Assembly: GCF_017893965.1 (NCBI RefSeq)
Contig: NZ_CP054142.1
Location: 248,001-312,000, forward strand
DNA from: Treponema parvum
GTDB lineage: Bacteria > Spirochaetota > Spirochaetia > Treponematales > Treponemataceae
Reading direction: 5' to 3'
DNA length: 64,000 bases
A model generated the notes under the pieces. The model was not told where the DNA came from and did not search any database. It saw nothing but the letters and a program-made list of their open reading frames with translations. Of the stretch, positions 33,733 through 43,428 are shown in pieces. The position numbers and the translations under genes are program-made. Within the stretch, counting starts at the first letter, position 1. The number at the start of each line of letters is the position of its first letter.

Positions 33733-35412
33733 ATGAAAAAGCCTGCTATTATTACGGTTTTTGCGTCGGCCGTTTTTTTGCTTTTTACATCGTGCAGCAA
33801 TTTGTTTCAAGCTCTGGGAATTGAAAACAACTCGGGGAAAGGATCTCTGAGAGTTGTTTTGCCGGAAGCTTCGCCGCAGACGGGAAGGAGCGCCGCAGGA
33901 GCTTCAAGGCTTGCGGTAAACACGGATGATATTAAAACCTATACCGTAACTTTAATCAAAGACGGCGCCGTGGTAGCGGAGCAAACCGCAGCAGCCGGAT
34001 CTTCGGTTACTTTTTCAGATATAGAAGAAGGAACCTATACAATAAGAGGATCCGCATACGACGGCAGAGCCCGCTTGGCGTACGGCAGCATTACAGCCCG
34101 AGTTTTGGCGGGAAAAACCACGAACGCGGCCTTTCCCATGTATACGACCCCGCCGATCGTTCTGTGGAATTCTAATAGCAATGATATGGATTTCTATATT
34201 GCAGATACGGCTGCAAGGACGCTGTACGGTCTGCCATCAGTCAAAATTCCCGGTATTTTTTATGTAATGGAATTTGATGCGGCAAGAAATTTATATACCT
34301 ATAACAGCTTTTTATCCGCCGCGTCAGGGTACAATCCGGTTGAATTGGATGATGAAATAGAATTATTTGATCTAGCTCAACGACCTATAAAACGTATTTA
34401 CTGCGCCGATGACAATGTTTTATTTATAGCTCGAAAAGCGACCAACACTGACACATTAAATACCGTATATTTTTGTGATCTTTCTTCTGCTAGGAATGGT
34501 GACGGACATCTGGTAGTGAAAACAATTTCGTCTGCGGAGATAAAGATTTCTGGCGACGAATTTATGGCGGTTTCAAGGGCCAAGTTTGACAACACACTCA
34601 CGCCGCCTGGCGATTCAAGGCTTTTTTATACGGTAAAGTATGATGAAGGTAGTAACCAAATTGAGATCAAAAAATATAAGATCAGTCAAACCTATGACTC
34701 GGATGGCGAGATTATATCTATGGCAAATACTACGCAGCCTCCCATACCTACCGCTAACATCCCGCTCGGAACAGGCGGCTACGGGCTTAATGTTATTGAC
34801 AAAAAACCCGGCGATCCTTCTACTACTATTAATCCCTCAGGTTATTTCTCAGGATCACGAAAGGTTACGGACGTGCGCATACACGAAGACGAAATGTACA
34901 TTCTGTATTCTTATCCTAGTGGACCGATTTATTCACTCTCATCCCAAACGAATGACGTGTCCTCCGGGGCGCTGTTAAAAGTTAAATTGGACGCTAACGA
35001 CGCTCCTTCGCGTGACGAAAGTTTTGGCAATAAAGGCGCCTTGGGTTGGACGTATGATATAACTAAGTCTTTTGCTGACTTTAAAATGGCTTATAATCTC
35101 AATACGTATGATCCTGATAATGACACTACATATTTCGTTATAAAAGACTTATACGGACAGTGGCCCAGCGATGAAAACAAGGGCTTTTTCGGGCCGCAGA
35201 AAATACTCGCTTTAAAATCAAAGAAGATTTGGATAGCGGACGACGGCGCCATTTACGATGAAAACAAAAATAATACAAGACCTGATGAAGTTGGAAGTAT
35301 TGTGCAAAAAGACCGCGTAGTCGTAATAGACCTTGAAAGAGAAAGCTTTGAAAGCGTTTACTCGTTTGACGGGATAGGTTTTTCAACCACCGTCAAAGGA
35401 AGCGGTTTTTAA
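33733..35412 (+). CDS. Predicted surface or periplasmic lipoprotein
   Basis: This 559-residue protein has a signal peptide ending in a spirochaete-style lipobox (VFLLFTSC, cysteine at about residue 21), so it should be lipidated. Residues about 37-140 look like a small beta-sandwich (VTLIKDGAVVAEQT, GTYTIRGSAYDG), followed by a long region with repeated WNSNSND, LYG, FYVM and YSYPSGP strands that could form a beta-propeller. GGAGG precedes the ATG. I do not recognise a named family; similar lipoproteins are frequent in treponemes. The stem at 35451-35469 (GCCGCAC/GTGCGGC) may end its transcript, though it lacks a T-tract. Confidence 0.7.
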   Translation: MKKPAIITVFASAVFLLFTSCSNLFQALGIENNSGKGSLRVVLPEASPQTGRSAAGASRLAVNTDDIKTYTVTLIKDGAVVAEQTAAAGSSVTFSDIEEGTYTIRGSAYDGRARLAYGSITARVLAGKTTNAAFPMYTTPPIVLWNSNSNDMDFYIADTAARTLYGLPSVKIPGIFYVMEFDAARNLYTYNSFLSAASGYNPVELDDEIELFDLAQRPIKRIYCADDNVLFIARKATNTDTLNTVYFCDLSSARNGDGHLVVKTISSAEIKISGDEFMAVSRAKFDNTLTPPGDSRLFYTVKYDEGSNQIEIKKYKISQTYDSDGEIISMANTTQPPIPTANIPLGTGGYGLNVIDKKPGDPSTTINPSGYFSGSRKVTDVRIHEDEMYILYSYPSGPIYSLSSQTNDVSSGALLKVKLDANDAPSRDESFGNKGALGWTYDITKSFADFKMAYNLNTYDPDNDTTYFVIKDLYGQWPSDENKGFFGPQKILALKSKKIWIADDGAIYDENKNNTRPDEVGSIVQKDRVVVIDLERESFESVYSFDGIGFSTTVKGSGF

Positions 35413-35512
35413 TATCGGTTTTTTTCAAAAACTGTCGGCATTATTTGCAGGCCGCACGTCCCGTGCGGCTGCGCCATTATTATAGATCGAACGGTTTACA
35501 GTGATCTGAAAG

Positions 35513-36220
35513 TTATTTGTATAAGAGAAAAACTGCCGGCACTCTGTCTATTTCAGGAAGTTTTGTTTTTTTCCATTCGGCTGCGGTTTTTGTTTTTACA
35601 TATTCTTCAGGGCAGGTAATTCCCGCTGCGACACAAACCTTTGTAGAAGGGGAGCACACGGCAAGAATGGACTGCATCATCTGTCTGTTGCGGTACGGGG
35701 TTTCAATAAATATCTGAGTTTGACCTTCTTTGCGCGCGCGGTTTTCAAGCTGCCTAAGCTTAGCTTCCCGCTCGGGCGTCTTAACGGGCAAATATCCGTT
35801 AAATGCAAAATTTTGCCCGCTAAAACCGCTGGCCATAAGCGCCATAAGAATTGACGACGGCCCTACAAGCGGAACGACTTTTAAGCCTTTTTTATGAGCG
35901 ATTTCTATAATATCCGCACCGGGATCCGCAACGCCGGGACAGCCTGCTTCGCTTATGAGCCCCATAGGCTGCCCGTTTACAAGAGGATCAAGATAGTCTT
36001 GAATCGAATTTTTACGGGTGTGTTCGCTGAGCTCATAAAAGACAAGGTTTTCTGTGCGGACGCACTTGTCCACCCTTGAAAGAAATTTGCAGGCGGAGCG
36101 TACGTTTTCGACTATAAAATGCTTTATGCCTGTTATTATGTCGTGATTATAAGGCGGTAAAACTTTTTCGTAAGGCGTTTGCCCCAATGTTACGGGAATA
36201 AGATAAAGTGCGCTTTCCAT
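35513..36220 (-). CDS. RsmI-like SAM-dependent methyltransferase (tetrapyrrole methylase fold)
   Basis: This 235-residue protein begins MESALYLIPVTLGQTPYEKV; the ATG at 36220 is preferred over an upstream frame start in a proline/alanine-rich stretch. GLISEAGCPGVADPGADII and VVPLVGPSSILMALMASG are the RsmI (16S rRNA C1402 2'-O-methyltransferase) motifs. It lacks the C-terminal extension of classical RsmI (about 280 residues) and resembles the shorter paralogous group, so its target may differ. Confidence 0.8.
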   Translation of the reverse strand: MESALYLIPVTLGQTPYEKVLPPYNHDIITGIKHFIVENVRSACKFLSRVDKCVRTENLVFYELSEHTRKNSIQDYLDPLVNGQPMGLISEAGCPGVADPGADIIEIAHKKGLKVVPLVGPSSILMALMASGFSGQNFAFNGYLPVKTPEREAKLRQLENRARKEGQTQIFIETPYRNRQMMQSILAVCSPSTKVCVAAGITCPEEYVKTKTAAEWKKTKLPEIDRVPAVFLLYK

Positions 36221-36374
36221 TTTGCTTTGATTTTTTGATTTCTCCCGGCGCATTGCCGCAGCACCGCCCGGTACTGCGGGGCAAACCCGCTGCATCAGAC
36301 GGCACATGTGCAGTTTTTGCGATCCGGCCTAAATTCAGCCTTAAATTCAACAAGGCTAAATTCAGGCGGGAAAC

Positions 36375-37982
36375 TTATTTTACATATTTTTCAAGGGTTT
36401 TTCTGACAGCTCCCGGACCTGCCACAAGTTCCGCAAAATATCCGGTTACGGTGTCAGCCAAACCGGCCTTGTAAAGGTCTACGCCGAATAAGGTTTCGTC
36501 GCTCAGCAAGGGCTTGAGAGCTTTGTCAAACGGGCCTTTGCTTGAAAGCTTTATGCCTTCCAGATATTTTTGCGAGGATTCAAGGCGCGGGTCGCTGGAA
36601 GGGGTAAAAGGCTTTCCTTCGTCGTCCACTGCAAGAAGGTAGCGCAGCCAGCCTGCAAAAACAAGCGGAATAAGTTTTAAGTCTTTTACGTTAAGTTTTT
36701 TATCCGCAAGATACGCCTTTATGGTTTCTCCGAAACGTATGGACAGTTTTTGGCTCGTATCCGTCGCGATGCGCTGGGGCGTGTCGGGCATAAACGGATT
36801 TGGAATGCGCTCTTCGAGAACTTCTTTTATAAACTTCTTAGGATCGAGAATTTTGGGATTCACGACTACGGGCATTCCTTCTTTATAGCCTATGATGTTG
36901 ACCATCTTGTTGAGCACGGGATCTTTCATTTCGTCGGCGATGAGGGTATAGCCTAAAAGGCATCCGTAAACTGCAAGGCAGGTGTGCAGAGGATTTAAAC
37001 AGGTGCAGACCTTCATTTTTTCAACTTTGTTTACGGTGTCTCTATCCGTAAAATATACGCCGGCTTTTTCAAGCGGCGGCCGTCCGTTCGGAAAATTGTC
37101 TTCGATGACAAGATATTCGGGTTTTTCGGCATTTACGAAGGGCGCGATATAAGTATTTTTGCCCGTAACTACGACTTCCGTATCGTCAAACCCGTCTTTT
37201 TCAAGCATAGCTTTTACGGAAGCGTCCGGACGCGGAGTTATCTTATCGATCATCGACCAGGGAAAAGAAACGTTTTTTTCAAGGTAAGTGATAAATTCTT
37301 TTTCGCAAAATTTCTTTTCAATCCATTTTTTTGCGACGGCTAAAACTGCGTTTTGCAGTTTTTCGCCGTTGTGCGAACAGTTGTCCGTGCTGACTAAGGC
37401 GACGGGCGCTTTGCATGTTTTAAAGCGATGATAGACAAGTGCGGTTATCTTGCTCATCATGCTGTTGAGCTTACCTTCAGGCCCCGCTTCAAAATCTGCG
37501 GCAACAAACGGAAAAAAATTATTTCCTTGACCCAGCGCATAGCCTTTTTCAGTAATTGTAAATGTTACCATTTGCAAAGACGGATTGGCAAAAACTTCTT
37601 TGAAAGAATCCCATTCTTTTTTAAATGAAGAATCGCATTTCCACGCTTCGGCTATCGACGCTACGATCTTTTTGCTTATGCTGCCGTCGGCGTTGAGCGT
37701 TACCAACAGCGAAATATTGTCGTAGGGCGTGTAGATTTTGTCTATGATGTCGTAGTCGAAGCCTTCGCCTACGATAATTCCTTTTTCCGTTTCGCCCTTG
37801 TCAAGCAAGGTTTGCATTAAAACGGCGGAAAATCCGCGGAAAATATTTCCCGCTCCGAAATGCACCCATACGGGCGCTTTTTTCGTTGCAGAAATCATTT
37901 TTTCGTGATCAAAGGCGGGCACAAAATATTTTTTTGCTTCCCATAAGCTTCGGTCTTTGATGCTTTCTTTAGATAAAGTCAT
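36375..37982 (-). CDS. Mannitol-dehydrogenase-family oxidoreductase (UxuB-like fructuronate reductase)
   Basis: This 535-residue polyol/uronate dehydrogenase has HFGAGNIFRGF as the N-terminal dinucleotide-binding strand and the lysine-containing catalytic region in CTCLNPLHTCLAVYG. It uses NAD(H), with fructuronate, tagaturonate or mannitol as candidate substrates. The ATG at 37982 has an excellent AAGGAGGAG. A GntR/FCD regulator lies 40 bases upstream on the same strand, a pairing typical of uronate catabolism, so UxuB is my first guess; no UxuA or UxaC is in the window. Confidence 0.8.
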   Translation of the reverse strand: MTLSKESIKDRSLWEAKKYFVPAFDHEKMISATKKAPVWVHFGAGNIFRGFSAVLMQTLLDKGETEKGIIVGEGFDYDIIDKIYTPYDNISLLVTLNADGSISKKIVASIAEAWKCDSSFKKEWDSFKEVFANPSLQMVTFTITEKGYALGQGNNFFPFVAADFEAGPEGKLNSMMSKITALVYHRFKTCKAPVALVSTDNCSHNGEKLQNAVLAVAKKWIEKKFCEKEFITYLEKNVSFPWSMIDKITPRPDASVKAMLEKDGFDDTEVVVTGKNTYIAPFVNAEKPEYLVIEDNFPNGRPPLEKAGVYFTDRDTVNKVEKMKVCTCLNPLHTCLAVYGCLLGYTLIADEMKDPVLNKMVNIIGYKEGMPVVVNPKILDPKKFIKEVLEERIPNPFMPDTPQRIATDTSQKLSIRFGETIKAYLADKKLNVKDLKLIPLVFAGWLRYLLAVDDEGKPFTPSSDPRLESSQKYLEGIKLSSKGPFDKALKPLLSDETLFGVDLYKAGLADTVTGYFAELVAGPGAVRKTLEKYVK

Positions 37983-38022
37983 TAAATTCTCCTCCTTAAA
38001 GTATTGATTAAAATCAGAACAA

Positions 38023-38691
38023 TTAGGCTTCAAAATAGTCGGGATATTTTTTTGTCATAATATCCAATTCCGTGAGCAGTTTGGTAAGATGCGCTTTTTC
38101 AAGCTCCAGAGCTTTTTCGCCGTCTTTTTTTGAAAAAGCTTCCATTATCATTTCGTGTTCGTCTAAAATTTTATTTAAAACTCCGGGAATATTGCCCGAC
38201 AAAAAGCGTATGCGTCTGTAATTGCCCGACTGATTCTGTGAAATATTCCACAGTCGCTCCATTCCTGTTTCGGTAAATATTATTTTGTGAAACGAATCGT
38301 CGTTATTTAAAAATCCTGCGTAATCTTTGTTTTCCAGCGCGATTTTTTGGGATTCGATCGCCGTGCGCATTTTAAACAGATGTTCCTTCGCGCAAATTTC
38401 CGCAAACGACGGGACTACGGCAAGTTCCATCGTTAAGCGCATAAAACGTTCGACTTCCACCTGCTTAAGGTTAATTTTTGATATGCGGGATCCCCTTTGC
38501 GGGAAAATTTCGACAAGATTATCTTTTTGCAGTCTTAAAAGCGCATCTCGTAGAGGAGAACGGCTCATGCCCGTCTGTGTAAGGAGTTTTTGCATATTCA
38601 GATCTCCGCCGGGTTTCAATTCCAAAAAAAGGATCTGCGAGCGCAATATCTCATATATCTGATCCGAGGCGGTAAGTCGTTTCATTTGCAT
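38023..38691 (-). CDS. GntR-family transcriptional regulator with FCD domain
   Basis: This 222-residue regulator has an N-terminal winged helix (ASDQIYEILRSQILFLELKP, LLTQTGMSRSPLRDALLRL, IFPQRGSRIS) and a C-terminal all-helical FCD ligand domain whose metal-binding DDSFH segment is visible. UxuR and ExuR belong to this family and respond to hexuronates. It heads the transcript that includes the UxuB-like gene. Start codons at 38691 and 38685 are both possible. Confidence 0.88.
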   Translation of the reverse strand: MQMKRLTASDQIYEILRSQILFLELKPGGDLNMQKLLTQTGMSRSPLRDALLRLQKDNLVEIFPQRGSRISKINLKQVEVERFMRLTMELAVVPSFAEICAKEHLFKMRTAIESQKIALENKDYAGFLNNDDSFHKIIFTETGMERLWNISQNQSGNYRRIRFLSGNIPGVLNKILDEHEMIMEAFSKKDGEKALELEKAHLTKLLTELDIMTKKYPDYFEA

Positions 38692-38711
38692 AAGCGTTTC
38701 TCTTACAGACT

Positions 38712-38741
38712 ATAATAACATACTAATATATCAGAATGCAA
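38712..38741 (-). promoter_or_regulatory. Promoter of the GntR-UxuB operon
   Basis: Read on the minus strand, TTGCAT (38736-38741) and TATTAT (38712-38717) are spaced by 18 bases. The spacer contains ATATATTAGTAT, a possible regulator site. Confidence 0.5.
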
Positions 38742-39001
38742 GTTTTTTATTTTTTTATGCGCGTACATTTTTGCAGCGCGCGTGCGGCGTTCTGCCGTTT
38801 GTACGTGAACTTTGCACCCGCATGCTTTGTGCTTGTTGCAAGGCGCTGCGGTCGCCTGACGAATGGTGGTGGGCAGCATTTGCCGCGGGCTTACAGGTGT
38901 AAAATTGCCGCGGGATTTCCGCGACAACTGTTCCGTCGGGTACGCCGGAACGAACCGGCTGCCCTGCAGGCGGCGGTTAAGGCCGTGCCGGCATAGCTTT
39001 C

Positions 39002-39844
39002 TTATCCGGCCTCGAACGCAATAGGAATTTGCAGGCGTAAAAACAAGTCCCGCTCGCTTTTCCATGCCATAGCGATGTCGGAAATCTCTTCACAAAGATA
39101 GTCCCCTGAAATGACGTAACGCCGTTTGCGTATTTCTTCAAGAAGGCGGTTTATATAGTCCTTTTCTTTATAAAAATTGTCGCAATAGATGCACAGATAC
39201 ATGCCGGGATTTAACACAGTGATAAATTCTTCGGGAACGAATTGCCGGTCGACAAAGACAAACACTTCCGACGAATAAAAATTTTTTTTCAATAAATTTT
39301 CTTTTCGTAAAACAGTTCCGGCATTGTAAAAATATGTCTGCGGAAGACAGTGCGTTTCCAATTCGTTTTTCAAATCCCGCAGCATCTTTTCGTAAGTGCC
39401 CAAATCGTGGTCGTATACGTTTATTCCCGAGTCGACGATGTACAGAAAACGCTTTCCGATATACTCAAGAATGATCGTTCCGTCGGGCGGCGCATAACTG
39501 TAACGCTCAAAACTTTCAAGCGTGCGCTGCACCGCGCGCCGCTGGCATTTCAAATCCGCTATAGCTCTGTCTATCTGATTTTGCCGCTGCAACAGGATCT
39601 CATGCATACAGTACATATCTTTTTCGTTGAGCTGCATCTTGATCTCTTTAAGATTCATTCCGAGCGCCTTCATATAGCGGATCATGTCCAAAACGGCGCT
39701 TTGGCGTATATCGTAAAAGCGGTAGCCGGTCAATTCGTCCCTTGCCGCAGGAACTAAAAGTCCTTTTTTTTCATAAAGGCGCAGCGTCTGTTCGGAAATG
39801 CGATTAAGCCTTGCCATTTGCCCGATCGTCAAATAATTTTCCAT
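39002..39844 (-). CDS. MerR-family transcriptional regulator with effector domain
   Basis: This 280-residue protein has an N-terminal MerR DNA-binding domain (LTIGQMARLNRISEQTLRLY, GLLVPAARDELTGYRFYD), a coiled-coil linker (about residues 75-115) and a C-terminal domain of about 150 residues resembling the GyrI/BmrR-type multidrug sensor. Such regulators twist promoters with a 19-bp spacer. A promoter of exactly that type occurs at 48935-48965 in this window; linking the two is speculative. CTCC/GGAG upstream provides a Shine-Dalgarno. Confidence 0.85.
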   Translation of the reverse strand: MENYLTIGQMARLNRISEQTLRLYEKKGLLVPAARDELTGYRFYDIRQSAVLDMIRYMKALGMNLKEIKMQLNEKDMYCMHEILLQRQNQIDRAIADLKCQRRAVQRTLESFERYSYAPPDGTIILEYIGKRFLYIVDSGINVYDHDLGTYEKMLRDLKNELETHCLPQTYFYNAGTVLRKENLLKKNFYSSEVFVFVDRQFVPEEFITVLNPGMYLCIYCDNFYKEKDYINRLLEEIRKRRYVISGDYLCEEISDIAMAWKSERDLFLRLQIPIAFEAG

Positions 39845-39849
39845 AATCG

Positions 39850-39925
39850 CCTCCTTAAAATTCAGCGGCCGAAATTATGCGCATGCGCGCACGCTATATG
39901 CGAGTTTTTTTGAAAACTCGCGGTT
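39850..39925 (-). repeat. Intergenic palindromic repeat, diverged copy
   Basis: ATGCGCATGCGCGCACGC and a CGAGTTTTTTTGAAAACTCG hairpin reproduce two of the three modules seen at 403-659, between the HD-protein and MerR genes. Confidence 0.55.
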
Positions 39926-41111
39926 AAACATATTTGACGCACCCGTATTTTGTGTCGCGCCATAAAAGAAAGTTTTCTATGAGCTTTGCCGCTTTTTTTG
40001 AAATGCAGCTAAGGCGTTTTGCATTGCACGTGCCGCCGGTTCCCGATCCGCCGCATAAAACAAGCGGGTCTATATATCGTTTTTTTACGTCAAGGGACAC
40101 GCAAAAATGATTTGGGAGCTCTTTTTCAGTATGTTTGATGCGCGTCATCGTCCGGAACGTGCGGTAGAGTTTCATAAATTCTTCCATACGGGAAAACCTG
40201 TGCGAAAAATCTCCGGCTTCACGGATGAAGGCAGCGTGCAAGGTTTTGTCGGCAGCGAATTGCGGCGGCTGTCCGGCGTTTTTTTTCGCATAGGAATCGA
40301 GGCCGGGATCAAGGCACGAATCAAGACGCAAAATAATCTCGCGTTCCGTTTTTTCGTAGCAATCGCTTTCCTTAAGCAAGCCTATCTCTATCGCCTCATC
40401 GACAATTTTTGCAAGAAGTTGCAGAGCGAGTTTGTTTTCGTTCAGCTGCAAAAGATGCCCCGTGCGGCAGAATTTTTTGCAATATGTTTCCGCAATTTCT
40501 TTTGTCTTAAATCCAAGCTCGGCTTCTCCGTCTTCATTTACGCAGGGAACGATATCGTTGTACGTTTTTGCAATTTCAAAAAGATTCCAGCTTCCTTCAA
40601 GAGCGGCGCCTGAAGGAAACATGTATTCGAGTCTGTCCGCAGAAAGGCGCGGCAGTTTATTGTCCGCCAAAGGATAAATGTGATAGTCGGCTACGCTGTC
40701 GGGCGGAATGCCGTCGGCATGAAGGCGGCCGCATAGTTCTTTATCGCTTTTTATCATTTCGGCATTTATGCTTTCAGTCGATTCCTGTGTGAGCGCGTCG
40801 CCGTTTCTGAAATCCGCAACATGGCTGAAAGCCGGCGTTGAAACGTCATGTAAAAGGCCGGCCAGCGTCTGTATTTTGTCGTGTGTAAAATGCCAAAGTA
40901 TAAGAGCCACGCCGACACTGTGATCAAGCCGGGAATAATAAAATCTGTTTCGGTAAAGAGGCGTCCAATCGGTGCCGCATAAAAGTCCTACACCTGAAAG
41001 CCGCTGTAAGATCGGAAGCCGTATGTAATCGTCAATAAAATCAGGCGATTCGGGCGATAATATACGGTGATAAGCTCTGATCGACAGCGGCTCCGTCTTA
41101 GGCGCGTACAT
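39924..41111 (-). CDS. HD-domain phosphohydrolase
   Basis: This 395-residue protein has HD-superfamily metal-binding motifs in FYYSRLDHSVGVALILWHFT (H), AGLLHDVSTPAFSHVAD (the HD pair) and further on ADRLEYMFP. The architecture and the RLPILQRLSGVGLL start resemble dNTPase/SAMHD1-type and related nucleotide phosphohydrolases. It starts 10 bases after the SPFH gene on the same strand, so they may be co-transcribed. The Shine-Dalgarno is weak. Confidence 0.78.
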   Translation of the reverse strand: MYAPKTEPLSIRAYHRILSPESPDFIDDYIRLPILQRLSGVGLLCGTDWTPLYRNRFYYSRLDHSVGVALILWHFTHDKIQTLAGLLHDVSTPAFSHVADFRNGDALTQESTESINAEMIKSDKELCGRLHADGIPPDSVADYHIYPLADNKLPRLSADRLEYMFPSGAALEGSWNLFEIAKTYNDIVPCVNEDGEAELGFKTKEIAETYCKKFCRTGHLLQLNENKLALQLLAKIVDEAIEIGLLKESDCYEKTEREIILRLDSCLDPGLDSYAKKNAGQPPQFAADKTLHAAFIREAGDFSHRFSRMEEFMKLYRTFRTMTRIKHTEKELPNHFCVSLDVKKRYIDPLVLCGGSGTGGTCNAKRLSCISKKAAKLIENFLLWRDTKYGCVKYV

Positions 41112-41120
41112 ATTGCATTT

Positions 41121-42041
41121 TTACTTTTTGCCTATTTCGCTCACGGCCGACACAACGCCCGCAAGATTTTGAAAATCCGCAGGAACTATGATCTTTGTAG
41201 CCTGTCCATTCGCCGCTTTTTCAAGCGCTTCAAGGCTGCGCAGTTTGACGACGGCTTCGTCTATGTGAACGTCTTTTATCATCTGCAAACCGGCGGCAGT
41301 AGCCTGCTGCACTTCGCGGATAGCCTGAGCTTCGCCTTCGGCTTTGCGTATCTGCGCTTCTTTTTCAGCTTCCGCGTGAAGAATCGTAGCCTGCTTTTGC
41401 GCCTCGGCTTCAAGGATGCGCGCCTGTTTTTGGCCTTCGGCAACAAGAATTTCGGATTGTTTTTGCCCTTCTGCGATCAAGATCTTTTCCCGGCGTTCGC
41501 GTTCCGCCCTCATCTGCTTTTCCATCGCTTCGCGGATCGCTTCAGGCGGCATGATGTTCTTTACCTCAACGCGGTTTACTTTTATACCCCACGGATCGGT
41601 CGCTTCATCGAGTATAGAACGCATCTTCGTGTTGATGACGTCGCGGCTCGTAAGCGTCGCATCCAAGTCCAATTCTCCGATGATATTGCGCAGCGTAGTC
41701 GCGCTTAAGTTTTCGATCGCAAGCATGGGGTTTTCAACGCCGTAGGTGTAGAGCTTCGCATCTGTAATCTGCATGTAAACGACGGTGTCTATTTTCATCG
41801 TAACGTTGTCTTTTGTAATGACAGGCTGCGGCGGAAAATCGAGCACACGCTCTTTAAGAGACACCCTGTTTGCGACGCGGTCTATAAACGGCGTCTTTAC
41901 ATGGAGCCCGGTCTGCCAAGTCGTAATATAAGTGCCGAGCCGCTCAAGCACAAAGGCTCTCGCCTGCGGAACGATTTGAATATTCGTGATGATAAGAATC
42001 ATCACCACAATAACCAACGCTATGACAACATAAAAATTCAT
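41121..42041 (-). CDS. SPFH/band-7 membrane protein (stomatin/QmcA-like)
   Basis: This 306-residue protein has one N-terminal membrane helix (YVVIALVIVVMILIITNI), the SPFH domain (QARAFVLERLGTYITTWQTG, then KERVLDFPPQPVITKDNV) and a coiled coil made of repeated AEGQK/AEAQKQ units around residues 185-235. Such proteins scaffold membrane microdomains and regulate membrane proteases. Its start overlaps the NfeD-like gene by 4 bases, the standard NfeD-SPFH pairing. Confidence 0.92.
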   Translation of the reverse strand: MNFYVVIALVIVVMILIITNIQIVPQARAFVLERLGTYITTWQTGLHVKTPFIDRVANRVSLKERVLDFPPQPVITKDNVTMKIDTVVYMQITDAKLYTYGVENPMLAIENLSATTLRNIIGELDLDATLTSRDVINTKMRSILDEATDPWGIKVNRVEVKNIMPPEAIREAMEKQMRAERERREKILIAEGQKQSEILVAEGQKQARILEAEAQKQATILHAEAEKEAQIRKAEGEAQAIREVQQATAAGLQMIKDVHIDEAVVKLRSLEALEKAANGQATKIIVPADFQNLAGVVSAVSEIGKK

Positions 42042-42490
42042 GTTTCTCCTCCAATTTTTTTCACAACTGCGGTATTGCCTTCAAACCGCACGATTTTACA
42101 TTCGGCGCCTTCTTCAATAATATCTCCGTTTTCCGACCTCGCAGTCCACACTACGTCTCCTGCTTTTATTGCGCCCTTTTCAAATTCCGTTATGCGCTGC
42201 ACGACAAGGATTTTTTTACCGATAAGCCTGTCCGCATTAGTCGGTGTTTTTTTAGCAAATTTCTTTGCCGCAAGAGGCCGCGTAAAAACGAGCAGCAAAA
42301 GCGAAACCGCAACGAAAATAAAAAGCTGCCACTTAAACGGAAGCGGCGCGAGCGACAAAAAAATCATCGCAAAAGCTCCGCAGGCAAACCAAATCGTCGT
42401 GAGCGCCATAGTAAGCGATTCTATCACAATGCAGAGAACAACTACGATGAGCCAAAACCACGGTAAATTATTTAAAACGAGCAACGGCAT
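42038..42490 (-). CDS. NfeD-like membrane protein
   Basis: This 150-residue short NfeD (NfeD1b type) has three to four hydrophobic helices in the first 75 residues and a C-terminal OB-fold soluble domain (GKKILVVQRITEFEKGAIKA, GDVVWTARSENGDIIEEGAE). It partners the SPFH protein encoded directly downstream with a 4-base overlap. Confidence 0.9.
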   Translation of the reverse strand: MPLLVLNNLPWFWLIVVVLCIVIESLTMALTTIWFACGAFAMIFLSLAPLPFKWQLFIFVAVSLLLLVFTRPLAAKKFAKKTPTNADRLIGKKILVVQRITEFEKGAIKAGDVVWTARSENGDIIEEGAECKIVRFEGNTAVVKKIGGET

Positions 42491-42552
42491 GTTTTAAGTG
42501 TAGCATAAAAAATGTTGTTTGTGTATGCGTCGCGCCGCATGCTCCCCACGCA

Positions 42553-43332
42553 TTACAAGCCTTTTATATTATACGCCCGGCTATTTTCCTCGCTGTTAAT
42601 TACAATAAAAGCGATCACACAGACGATCACCGATACAAGAGATCCTGTTGCGGTGGCAAGTCCCATCGGCAATAGTGTAGTCGGGAAGAGTTTTGAAGTT
42701 AGATATACGCCGGGAACCCGCACCAACAAAATTGCGATGATGTTATGCAGGAATGACAATCCCGATTTTCCGCAGGCGCAAAAATAACCGCTGAAGCTGA
42801 AATGGATTCCCGCAAAAATGCAGTCCCATATATATCCTCGCAGATATTGTCCTCCCGCCGGTCCCAATTGAAAAACGCCCATAAAAAGATAATCAAGCGC
42901 AATATTGACAACACAGGCAACGGCAATAAAGCACATGGGGCTTTTAGAATCGTCCATTACACGGAATATGGAGTTGATAATATTATACGCCGTAATAAAG
43001 GGAATACCGATAAAGCAGATTGTAAGATATGCCGTCGTACCTGAAGCAGCTTCTTCCGGCGTCGACATAGCCGAAACAATCGGTTTTACAAGCAAAAGCA
43101 GTACGGCCGTCAGCAGAACCGACAGCGCCATGAAAAGCGACACGGAATTGCTGATGTTCAATGCCGCCTGCTTTTTATTTTTGGCTCCGACGGATTGTCC
43201 GATACTGACCGTTGTTCCCATCGCAAGCCCCACGATTATAACCGTCAGCATATGCATTACCTGGCTTCCGATCGACACCGCCGTTGTGCTTGCCACGCCT
43301 TCAAACTGCCCTATAATGAACAAATCCGCCAT
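42553..43332 (-). pseudogene. MATE-family efflux transporter, truncated and internally deleted
   Basis: The 259-codon frame covers part of a MATE drug/Na+ antiporter: ADLFIIGQFEGVASTTAVS near its start corresponds to residues about 35-60 of a normal protein, so the first helix is missing. After LDYLFMGVFQLGPAG the sequence jumps to YLRGYIWDCIFAGIHFSFSG, a segment that normally lies more than 100 residues later. A full MATE protein has about 450 residues and 12 helices. The gene is therefore decayed, although the remaining frame is open. Confidence 0.8.
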
Positions 43333-43428
43333 GCCGTACAGCGTTCCGCTTTTGCACTGCTTTTACGGCGCGTTTTGCCGGCCGCAACGCTGTTTATTTT
43401 TCATTAAAACACATATAATGTTTCCATT

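Noticed and set aside
38742-39001. GC-rich stretch with open frames on both strands (about 86 and 120 codons)
   Set aside because: Neither frame shows family features, a ribosome-binding site or a hydrophobic or helical pattern. The high GC content alone explains the lack of stops.
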